Positions 1 through 5,311 of a DNA stretch of 5,661 nt are shown piece by piece. The stretch is taken from the NCBI GenBank assembly GCA_016649795.1, contig JAENWZ010000156.1, positions 1 to 5,661 of the forward strand. Direction: 5' to 3'. Source of the stretch: Proteiniphilum sp. (GTDB lineage Bacteria > Bacteroidota > Bacteroidia > Bacteroidales > Dysgonomonadaceae). The translations under genes were made by a program, and so were the position numbers. The notes under the pieces are model-generated. The model ran no database searches. It was given only the letters and a program-made list of their open reading frames with translations, and was not told the origin of the DNA. Within the stretch, counting starts at the first letter, position 1. Every line of letters begins with the position of its first letter.

Positions 1-1
1 G

Positions 2-352
2 CGTAACTCATACCTCTCTGTTTTCCTTACTCCCTCCACTGCGAAGAACGGTGCCATCAGCTGTATCGTGCCAAAGGTGACTCACGAAGACCATACGGAA
101 CACTCCGTGAAGATTGTGGTGTCGGAATATGGTGTAGCCGATCTGAGAGGAAAAGGACCGAGGAACCGTGCCATAGAGATCATTGAGAAATGTGCACATC
201 CCGACTATCGTCCGTTGCTGCATGAGTATATCAATCGTGGAGTGAAGGGTCACTTCCCGCAGGATCTATATTCCTGCTTCGCCTTCCATCAGACACTTTT
301 GGAAACCGGCAGTATGATGAATACCAACTTTTCGATGTTTAAGAAAATATAG
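2..352 (+). CDS. Acetyl-CoA hydrolase/CoA-transferase family protein, C-terminal part (5' truncated)
   Basis: The gene enters from the left edge already open (frame starting at base 2) and ends at TAG 350-352, leaving 116 codons. The visible part matches the C-terminal domain of the acetyl-CoA hydrolase/transferase family. It has IVPKVTHEDHTEHSVKIVV followed by SEYGVADLRGKGPRNRA, which corresponds to the family pattern of DHTEHD followed by a T-E-x-G-x-ADLRG-x-x-PRERA segment. Near the end is a HFPQDL segment where relatives have the 'H-x-P-x-DL' helix. Family members move CoA between acyl-CoA and a carboxylate such as acetate, succinate or propionate, and in anaerobic Bacteroidales they usually serve acetate or propionate formation. 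The N-terminal half with the catalytic glutamate lies outside the window, so the substrate cannot be told. A GTG at 68 is internal and not a start. No frameshift is seen. Confidence 0.88.
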   Translation, partial: RNSYLSVFLTPSTAKNGAISCIVPKVTHEDHTEHSVKIVVSEYGVADLRGKGPRNRAIEIIEKCAHPDYRPLLHEYINRGVKGHFPQDLYSCFAFHQTLLETGSMMNTNFSMFKKI

Positions 353-370
353 ACATTCTAAGATAATTAA

Positions 371-392
371 TAGCAGGAGCTATCTCTTGCTA
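371..392 (+). terminator. Hairpin after the CoA-transferase gene, possibly bidirectional
   Basis: Bases 371-379 (TAGCAGGAG) pair with 384-392 (CTCTTGCTA) around a 4-nt CTAT loop. This gives 9 bp including one G-T wobble on this strand, and it begins 18 nt after the CoA-transferase stop. No U-run follows on the + strand. On the minus strand the hairpin is followed by TTAATTATCTT, so it could also stop leftward transcription coming from the tRNA. The pairing is seen directly; the terminator role is inferred. Confidence 0.5.
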
Positions 393-536
393 CATTCTCG
401 CCCGCACAAAGAAAGTAGCGTAAGTGTGTCTTCACTGAAGATATAGCATAAAAAAATAGTTGTCAATACATGTCCCGGTAATTATAGCCGACCATGCGTT
501 TAAAGCAGTACTATTGCGGATTACAGGGTAAATTTG
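393..536. other. Intergenic stretch without a supported gene
   Basis: Neither strand shows a convincing reading frame or a recognisable family segment between the hairpin and the tRNA 3' end. It contains a run of seven A residues near 451-457 and a short near-palindrome at 429-441 (TCTTCACTGAAGA). Neither has enough context to assign a function. Confidence 0.5.
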
Positions 537-612
537 TCGGGATGACTGGATTCGAACCAGCGACCACTCGCCCCCCAGACGAGTACTCTAAACCGGACTG
601 AGCTACATCCCG
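537..612 (-). tRNA. tRNA-Pro (anticodon GGG)
   Basis: Read on the minus strand from 612 to 537, the sequence folds as a full cloverleaf. The acceptor CGGGATG pairs perfectly with CATCCCG. The D-stem is GCTC/GAGT with an 11-nt loop containing GG. The anticodon stem CTCGT/GCGAG encloses the loop CTGGGGG, and the T-stem GCTGG/CCAGT encloses TTCGAAT. Anticodon bases are at 576-574 and read GGG, so it decodes CCC and CCU proline codons. G at position 37 fits the m1G37 seen in proline tRNAs. The discriminator base is A (537). The next bases are CAA, so CCA is not encoded and must be added by the CCA-adding enzyme. The length is 76 nt including the discriminator. It stands alone, opposite in strand to the surrounding genes. 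Confidence 0.96.
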
Positions 613-623
613 AAAAAGTGACG

Positions 624-655
624 CAAAATTAGTATATTATTTTTAATCTCACAAA
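624..655 (-). promoter_or_regulatory. Bacteroidetes-type promoter of tRNA-Pro
   Basis: On the minus strand TTTG (655-652) is followed after exactly 20 nt by TAATTTTG (631-624). This matches the known Bacteroidetes sigma-ABfr promoter pattern TTTG - about 20 nt - TAnnTTTG. The -7 box ends 11 nt before the mature tRNA 5' base at 612, so transcription should begin only a few bases ahead of the tRNA, leaving a very short 5' piece for RNase P. Both boxes and the spacing are seen directly; activity is inferred. Confidence 0.75.
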
Positions 656-719
656 TTAACTTCACCGTTCCTTTAAACTATATTATGATTATATATATGA
701 CAGGATAAAAAATAAGTTG

Positions 720-727
720 TTAATTTG
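720..727 (+). promoter_or_regulatory. lpxD: Candidate -7 box for the lpxD transcript
   Basis: TTAATTTG matches the Bacteroidetes -7 consensus TAnnTTTG at all fixed positions but one. No TTTG is found about 20 nt upstream, where the sequence is AT-rich. If used, transcription would start near 733-735 and leave a leader of roughly 125-130 nt before lpxD. It is the best + strand candidate I see in the intergenic region upstream of lpxD, but still weak. Confidence 0.35.
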
Positions 728-750
728 CACTCAAATTGATAATTAGGAGG

Positions 751-800
751 CTGTTTACATCTCATTCGTCGCGTAAAATAAACAGGTTTTTTAAATGAGA
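751..800 (+). promoter_or_regulatory. Possible structured leader of lpxD (overlapping pairings)
   Basis: CTGTTTA (751-757) pairs perfectly with TAAACAG (779-785), and six T residues follow at 787-792, which resembles a weak intrinsic terminator. Inside its loop, TCTCATT (760-766) pairs perfectly with AATGAGA (794-800) downstream. Together the two 7-bp pairings have the topology of an H-type pseudoknot, or they could be alternatives. The stems are AT-rich (two GC pairs each), and short complementary segments occur by chance in AT-rich DNA, so a regulatory role is only a suggestion. Confidence 0.25.
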
Positions 801-821
801 CATTCTTAGTAGTCTTATTTT

Positions 822-865
822 AAGGAGTTTAAATGGCCTCTGCGAAAAACATTCACAATAGATGA
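822..865 (+). promoter_or_regulatory. Candidate leader mini-ORF with strong Shine-Dalgarno, overlapping the lpxD start
   Basis: AAGGAG (822-827) sits 5 nt before ATG 833. That ATG opens a 10-codon frame encoding MASAKNIHNR and stopping at TGA 863-865. The stop overlaps the lpxD ATG (862-864) as ATGA, the classic arrangement for translational coupling. The AAGGAG is 34 nt from the lpxD ATG, too far to serve it directly. Good Shine-Dalgarno sites are uncommon before genes in this phylum, and the other starts in this window lack one. The frame is too short to judge coding character, so chance is possible. Confidence 0.3.
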
Positions 866-1908
866 TCTTTACTGCAAAGCAAATAGCCGATTTCTTAAAA
901 GGAGAAATAATCGGCAATCCCGATGTTACTGTCTCCAGTTTTTCAAAGATTGAAGAAGGTCAACCCGGTACAATCACATTTCTCGGTAATCCCAAGTACA
1001 CCTCCTACATTTATGGTACCAAAGCCGATATTGTTCTTGTAAATAACGATTTCGTGCAGGACAAACCAATCAAAGCAACGCTTATCAAAGTTCCGGACGC
1101 ATATGCCGCACTGGCATCGCTGATGGAGATGGTGAATCAAAACAGACCCCAGAAAAGCGGAACCGAAAAGATGAGTTTTGTCTCTCCTTCAGCATCACTG
1201 GGAGAGAACGTATATGTTGGTGCTTTCGCCTATATCGGTGAGAACGCAGAGATTGGTGATAACAGCAAAATTCATCCGCAAACATACGTTGGAGAAAACG
1301 TGAAAATAGGGAAGAACACTGTTCTCAATCCCGGGGTGAAGATTTATCAAGGCTGTATTATCGGCGATAACTGCATCCTTCATTCAGGTGCTGTTATAGG
1401 AGCCGATGGCTTCGGCTACAGCAACGAGAAAGGTGTCTATCACAAGATACCCCAAATGGGCAACGTGCTTATCGAAGATGATGTGGAGATTGGCGCTAAT
1501 ACAACCATTGACCGTGCTGTGATGGGTTCCACGGTGATTCACCGGGGGGTGAAGCTCGATAATCTGATTCAGATTGCCCATAATTGTGAAATAGGAGACA
1601 ATACAGCCATGGCTGCACAGGTGGGTATTGCCGGTTCCACCAAAATTGAGGAGAATTGTGTGCTGGGTGGTCAGGTGGGAATCGGAGGACATATTACCAT
1701 CGGGAAAAACAGTCAGATAGGTGCCCAGTCGGGCATTGTCAGCAATACCAAAGAGGGATCAGCAGTGATTGGATCCCCGGCTTACCCTGTGAAAAGTTTC
1801 TTTAAAACGAGCATCATCTTACCCAAGCTTCCCGATATGTACCGGCAGCTGAATACGTTGGAGAAAGAGCTTGCTGAACTGAAGAAAAGGCTCACTCCCA
1901 ACGGCTAA
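862..1908 (+). CDS. lpxD: UDP-3-O-(3-hydroxyacyl)glucosamine N-acyltransferase LpxD
   Basis: This cytoplasmic enzyme transfers a 3-hydroxyacyl chain from ACP to the 2-amino group of UDP-3-O-acylglucosamine, the third step of lipid A synthesis. The 348-residue length is normal. Residues 1-100 form the uridine-binding domain, with ITFLGNPKYTSYI (38-50) matching the family's F-x-x-N-P-K-Y patch. From about 106 to 305 runs a left-handed beta-helix of hexapeptide repeats of the I-G-D/E-N type. It contains GADGFGY (180-186) and NLIQIAHN, whose H240 corresponds to the catalytic His239 of the E. coli enzyme. The last 25 residues form a charged helix typical of the trimer. ATG 862 is the furthest upstream possible start because an in-frame TAG (859-861) lies directly before it, and it gives the expected N-terminus MIFTAKQIADFLKG. 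It is the first gene of the lipid A block; 92 nt separate it from lpxC. Confidence 0.97.
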   Translation: MIFTAKQIADFLKGEIIGNPDVTVSSFSKIEEGQPGTITFLGNPKYTSYIYGTKADIVLVNNDFVQDKPIKATLIKVPDAYAALASLMEMVNQNRPQKSGTEKMSFVSPSASLGENVYVGAFAYIGENAEIGDNSKIHPQTYVGENVKIGKNTVLNPGVKIYQGCIIGDNCILHSGAVIGADGFGYSNEKGVYHKIPQMGNVLIEDDVEIGANTTIDRAVMGSTVIHRGVKLDNLIQIAHNCEIGDNTAMAAQVGIAGSTKIEENCVLGGQVGIGGHITIGKNSQIGAQSGIVSNTKEGSAVIGSPAYPVKSFFKTSIILPKLPDMYRQLNTLEKELAELKKRLTPNG

Positions 1909-1943
1909 TCAATCGTTTCCAGGAGCATTAACAGCAATCATTT

Positions 1944-1966
1944 CACAAAAATGAAGAATTTTTGTG
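1944..1966 (+). terminator. Perfect 9-bp palindrome between lpxD and lpxC (hairpin or operator)
   Basis: CACAAAAAT (1944-1952) and ATTTTTGTG (1958-1966) are exact inverted repeats around GAAGA. The element lies 35 nt after the lpxD stop and is followed by CTTTT. It could be a weak terminator ending part of the lpxD transcription. It also ends 10 nt before the -7 box of the lpxC promoter, so it covers the -33 region and could equally be a protein-binding operator. The inverted repeat is certain; the function is open. Confidence 0.4.
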
Positions 1967-1976
1967 CTTTTGGTTG

Positions 1977-1984
1977 TATATTTG
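1977..1984 (+). promoter_or_regulatory. -7 promoter box for lpxC-fabZ
   Basis: TATATTTG is an exact match to the Bacteroidetes -7 consensus TAnnTTTG, 16 nt before the ATG at 2001. No TTTG stands at the usual spacing of about 20 nt; one at 1961-1964 is only 12 nt away and lies inside the palindrome. If used, transcription would begin near 1990, leaving a leader of only about 10 nt. It would let lpxC-fabZ, lpxA and the downstream genes be expressed apart from lpxD. Confidence 0.5.
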
Positions 1985-2000
1985 CACAAATAATTGTGAG

Positions 2001-3407
2001 ATGAGTAATCAATATAAAGACATTGTGAAACAGAGAACATTACTAAACAGCTTCACCTTAAGTGGTACAGGACTTCACTCCGGGCTCGATATAGTGATCA
2101 CATTTAATCCTGCACCGGTAGATCACGGAATTAAGATAAAAAGAGTCGATCTTGAGGGTCAGCCTGTGATAGATGCGTTGGCCGAATATGTAATCAATAC
2201 ACAGCGAGGCACCGTTTTAGGAAAAGGAGAGATAACCGTCAGTACCATTGAACATGGTTTTTCAGCGTTATATGCACTTGGGATCGATAATTGCCTGATT
2301 GAAGTCAACTCATCCGAGTTTCCCATTCTCGACGGTAGCGCAGCAGATTATGTGAAAGCTATCCGCGTAGCAGGTACAGAAGAGCAGGGGAAGGATAAGG
2401 ACTTCTATGTTGTGCGTAATAAAATTGAGGTAACTGATCCTGAAACAGGCTCAAAGCTAACGTTGTTACCTGATGATTCTTTCTGCATCAACTCATTTAT
2501 TGAATTCGATTCACAATATATACCCAATCAGTCGGCCTCCATGGACACCATGACCGATTTTGAGACAGAAATAGCACCCGCGCGTACCTTTGTCTTTGTA
2601 CGTGAGATACAACAATTGCGCCAAGCAGGACTGATTAAAGGAGGCAATCTGGATAATGCCATCGTCATATACGAGAGAAAATTGTCCCAGAAAGAGCTGG
2701 ATGATATCGCAGATGAGCTGAATGTGCCTCACCATAATGCCGACGAGCTGGGTTACCTGAACCACCGTAAGCTGGCATTTCCCAATGAACCTGCACGGCA
2801 TAAGCTGCTCGATATCATCGGCGATATGGCGCTCATCGGGAAACCGGTCAAAGGACGGCTTATTGCCACGCGACCCGGTCATAAGATTAACAACAAACTC
2901 GCAAGGCTTATTCGTAGGGATATCAAATTGAACGAGGTGCAACCACCTGTTTATGATATGAAAATGGAGCCGGTGATGGATAACATACGTATCCGGGAAT
3001 TGCTTCCTCACCGCTATCCTTTCCTGATGGTGGATAAGATTATTCAGTTGACAGATAATTTTATTGTCGGTGTAAAGAATATTACAACAAACGAGCCCTT
3101 CTTTACCGGACATTTTCCACAGGAACCGGTGATGCCGGGTGTGCTGCAGGTGGAGGCAATGGCACAAACAGGTGGTCTGTTCGTCCTCGCCAAACTGGAT
3201 GAACCGGAAAGATACTCAACTTATTTCCTGAGGATAGATAACGTGAAATTCCGACACAAGGTAGTGCCGGGAGATACCATCATTTTCAGGGTGGAGCTCA
3301 CAAGCGAAATGCGCAGAGGCATCGCCACCATGCGCGGATTGGCATTCATTGGAGATAAAGTGGTCTCTGAAGCCGATTTTACAGCGCAGATTATAAAAAA
3401 TAAATAA
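2001..3407 (+). CDS. lpxC-fabZ: Bifunctional UDP-3-O-acyl-GlcNAc deacetylase / 3-hydroxyacyl-ACP dehydratase (LpxC-FabZ fusion)
   Basis: The 468-residue protein joins two enzymes. Residues about 8-305 are LpxC, the zinc deacetylase that commits to lipid A. STIEHGFSAL holds E84 and zinc ligand H85, ARHKLLDIIGD holds ligands H267 and D271, and RPGHKINN holds the conserved catalytic-site H294. Residues about 325-468 are FabZ, a hot-dog dehydratase acting on 3-hydroxyacyl-ACP. It has LLPHRYPFLMVD (334-345), catalytic H371 in GHFPQEPVMPGV, and E385 in VEAMAQ. Both active sites look intact. This fusion is normal in Bacteroidetes; most other phyla keep two genes. I chose ATG 2001 (MSNQYKDIVKQ). The frame stays open to a TTG at 1962, but those 13 extra codons contain the -7 box and half the palindrome and look non-coding. 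lpxA follows after 22 nt. Confidence 0.97.
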   Translation: MSNQYKDIVKQRTLLNSFTLSGTGLHSGLDIVITFNPAPVDHGIKIKRVDLEGQPVIDALAEYVINTQRGTVLGKGEITVSTIEHGFSALYALGIDNCLIEVNSSEFPILDGSAADYVKAIRVAGTEEQGKDKDFYVVRNKIEVTDPETGSKLTLLPDDSFCINSFIEFDSQYIPNQSASMDTMTDFETEIAPARTFVFVREIQQLRQAGLIKGGNLDNAIVIYERKLSQKELDDIADELNVPHHNADELGYLNHRKLAFPNEPARHKLLDIIGDMALIGKPVKGRLIATRPGHKINNKLARLIRRDIKLNEVQPPVYDMKMEPVMDNIRIRELLPHRYPFLMVDKIIQLTDNFIVGVKNITTNEPFFTGHFPQEPVMPGVLQVEAMAQTGGLFVLAKLDEPERYSTYFLRIDNVKFRHKVVPGDTIIFRVELTSEMRRGIATMRGLAFIGDKVVSEADFTAQIIKNK

Positions 3408-3429
3408 CTTCTTAAATCGATCAAACGAT

Positions 3430-4218
3430 ATGAACAGTGTTTCATCTATGGCTTTTGTGCATCCTGAAGCCAGGCTCGGCGAGAATGTGATTGTAGAACC
3501 ATTTGCATATATCGACAGCAATACAGAAATTGGCGACGGTACGCGCGTGATGACACAGGCATCCATCCTCAATGGAGCCCGAATCGGGAAGAACTGCACC
3601 ATTTTCCCTCATGCTACGATTGCAGGTATTCCACAGGATTTGAAGTTCCAGGGTGAAGATACAACAGCGATTATTGGTGATAATACCATCATACGTGAAT
3701 GTGCTACGGTGAACAGAGGCACCGCATCGAAAGGATTTACCAAAGTGGGTGACAACTGCCTCATTATGGCCTACAGTCATGTGGCACACGATTGCGTACT
3801 GAATAACCATGTCATTTTGGGCAACACCACGCAACTGGCAGGTGAAATAGAGATCGATGACTATGCGATTATCAGTGGCGGCTCACTGGCGCACCAGTTT
3901 TCAAGAATAGGTGCCCATGTGATGACTCAGGGAGGATCAAGGATCTCCAAGGATATCCCTCCCTTTGTGATGGTGGGGCGTGAGCCAATCACCTACGTGG
4001 GACTGAATATTGTAGGGCTCAAGCGCAGAGGCTTTAGCCGTGAACGTATCAACTCCATTCAGGAGGTGTACCGTTATCTCTACATGTCAGGGTATAATAT
4101 CTCGCAGGCGGTGGAACGTATTGAACAGGAACTGCCTGTTACGGAAGACCGGGAGCTGATCCTTAATTTTATTCGTTCGTCCAGCCGGGGGATTATCCGC
4201 GGTAATATGGAAGGGTAG
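3430..4218 (+). CDS. lpxA: Acyl-ACP--UDP-N-acetylglucosamine O-acyltransferase LpxA
   Basis: LpxA carries out the first step of lipid A synthesis in the cytoplasm, transferring a 3-hydroxyacyl chain from ACP to the 3-OH of UDP-GlcNAc. The 262-residue length is normal. Residues about 8-190 are hexapeptide repeats forming a left-handed beta-helix, including AGIPQDLKFQGE (65-76) and NRGTASKG. SHVAHDC contains H117 and H120; H120 aligns with the catalytic His125 of E. coli LpxA. GREPITYVGLNIVGLKRRGF (183-202) leads into the C-terminal helical domain, ending with the SSRGIIRG tail seen in relatives. A later ATG at 3448 would leave only MAFV before the first HPEA turn, shorter than usual, so ATG 3430 is preferred. 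It lies 22 nt after lpxC-fabZ with no promoter between, and 3 nt before the next gene, so it is surely cotranscribed. Confidence 0.97.
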   Translation: MNSVSSMAFVHPEARLGENVIVEPFAYIDSNTEIGDGTRVMTQASILNGARIGKNCTIFPHATIAGIPQDLKFQGEDTTAIIGDNTIIRECATVNRGTASKGFTKVGDNCLIMAYSHVAHDCVLNNHVILGNTTQLAGEIEIDDYAIISGGSLAHQFSRIGAHVMTQGGSRISKDIPPFVMVGREPITYVGLNIVGLKRRGFSRERINSIQEVYRYLYMSGYNISQAVERIEQELPVTEDRELILNFIRSSSRGIIRGNMEG

Positions 4219-4221
4219 CCT

Positions 4222-5244
4222 ATGCCGGGGATTATTTTTCCTGCCGAGTGGTACCCGCAAAGCGGTGTGCAGATAACCTGGCCGCATCGCGGGAGTGATT
4301 GGGTTGATATACTGGAAGAGGTGATCCAGTGCTATCTCTCCTTTTCAAAAGAGATACTCAAGAGGGAGAAGCTGCTTATCGTCGCTCCTGAAAAAGAGGA
4401 TGTAACAAAATACTTCTCGGAGGAGGAACAGAAGAACCTCATCTCTCTACCGATACCCAGCAACGATACATGGGCACGCGATCACGGAGCAATCTCCCTC
4501 TTTATCGACAATCAACCAACCGTGGTGGATTTCGGGTTCAACGCATGGGGATTGAAGTTTGCTGCCAATTTCGATAACCGGATTACCGGCAACTTATTCA
4601 AAGAGGGTGTTTTTCAATCCGGCGTTGATTATCTGAACAGGCTCAATTTCATCCTGGAGGGAGGAGCGATCGAGTCTGACGGACGAGGCACCATCCTCAC
4701 CACCTCTGAATCTCTTCTGGCACCTAATCGCAATCAGCCAATGGATCAGCAGGAGATTGAAGCCACATTGAAAAAAATGTTGGGTGCCACAAGAGTACTC
4801 TGGCTCAATCATGGTTATCTTACGGGAGATGATACTGACAGTCACATCGACACTCTCGCTCGTTTCTGTGACGAGAAAACAATTGCTTACGTGCAATGTG
4901 ATGATGCAGAAGATGAGCATTACAGTGAGTTGAAAGCGATGGAAAAGGAACTCAGCGCATTTGTTACAGAGGAGGGAGCACCCTATCATTTAATAGCCCT
5001 GCCAATGGCTGATGCAGTGTATGACAATGATGACCAACTGCCTGCCACCTACGCCAATTTTTTGATTATCAACGGGGCAGTACTGGTTCCATTTTATGGT
5101 ACAGAGAAGGATGAAATTGCCCGTCAACAGTTGCAAAAAGCTTTTCCAGATCGGGAAATTGCAGGTGTCGATTGCAGACCCCTGATCAAACAGCACGGTT
5201 CGTTGCACTGCGTTACCATGCAGTTCCCTGAAGGAATGTTGTAG
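4222..5244 (+). CDS. aguA: Agmatine deiminase (agmatine iminohydrolase, PAD_porph family)
   Basis: This enzyme hydrolyses agmatine to N-carbamoylputrescine and ammonia, a step of the arginine-to-putrescine route in the cytoplasm. The 340-residue protein shows the guanidine-modifying fold from end to end. FPAEWYPQSGVQITWPH (6-22) is the typical opening. NDTWARDHG (81-89) and LEGGAIESDGRGT (145-157) carry acidic substrate-binding residues. GDDTDSHIDTLARF (202-215) holds catalytic H208, and HGSLHCVTMQ holds the nucleophile C330. All expected catalytic residues are present. Related peptidylarginine deiminases of Porphyromonas share the family but carry a signal peptide and extra domains; here neither is present and the length fits agmatine deiminase. 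The start follows the lpxA stop by 3 nt without a Shine-Dalgarno, pointing to reinitiation from lpxA translation. The partner amidase gene follows after 67 nt. Confidence 0.93.
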   Translation: MPGIIFPAEWYPQSGVQITWPHRGSDWVDILEEVIQCYLSFSKEILKREKLLIVAPEKEDVTKYFSEEEQKNLISLPIPSNDTWARDHGAISLFIDNQPTVVDFGFNAWGLKFAANFDNRITGNLFKEGVFQSGVDYLNRLNFILEGGAIESDGRGTILTTSESLLAPNRNQPMDQQEIEATLKKMLGATRVLWLNHGYLTGDDTDSHIDTLARFCDEKTIAYVQCDDAEDEHYSELKAMEKELSAFVTEEGAPYHLIALPMADAVYDNDDQLPATYANFLIINGAVLVPFYGTEKDEIARQQLQKAFPDREIAGVDCRPLIKQHGSLHCVTMQFPEGML

Positions 5245-5247
5245 TTA

Positions 5248-5300
5248 TCAGTAGTCAGTGATCAGTGATCAGTTGTCAGTTGTCAGCTTTCAGAACTCAG
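5248..5300. repeat. Heptanucleotide tandem repeat TCAGTNN between aguA and the amidase gene
   Basis: The motif TCAG begins every seven bases, at 5248, 5255, 5262, 5269, 5276, 5283, 5290 and 5297, giving seven units plus a 4-nt stub. The units are TCAGTAG, TCAGTGA twice, TCAGTTG twice, TCAGCTT and TCAGAAC. The middle units are most alike and the last ones decay, as in an ageing slippage array. It fills nearly all of the 67-nt gap between the two putrescine genes. Confidence 0.9.
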
Positions 5301-5311
5301 AAATTATTATT

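Noticed and set aside
8..253. 81-codon minus-strand frame at the left edge
   Set aside because: It overlaps the conserved C-terminal segment of the CoA-transferase gene and has no recognisable features.
529..536. TAAATTTG on the + strand, an exact -7 consensus match next to the tRNA 3' end
   Set aside because: There is no TTTG at suitable spacing upstream, and it would transcribe antisense through the tRNA with no gene to serve. AT-rich chance match.
741..750. TAGGAGG as a ribosome binding site for a gene upstream of lpxD
   Set aside because: No usable start codon follows at 5-10 nt and no reading frame of useful length opens there.
728..832. Remnant of an insertion sequence or MITE in the lpxD leader
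   Set aside because: The inverted segments are only 7 bp, no target duplication is visible and no transposase remains nearby.
2511..3167. 218-codon open frame on the minus strand inside lpxC-fabZ
   Set aside because: It is a mirror of a well-supported gene with both active sites intact. The translation is rich in His, Cys and Gln with no family resemblance.
5248..5300. CRISPR-like array
   Set aside because: The period is only 7 nt with no spacers; it is a simple tandem repeat.
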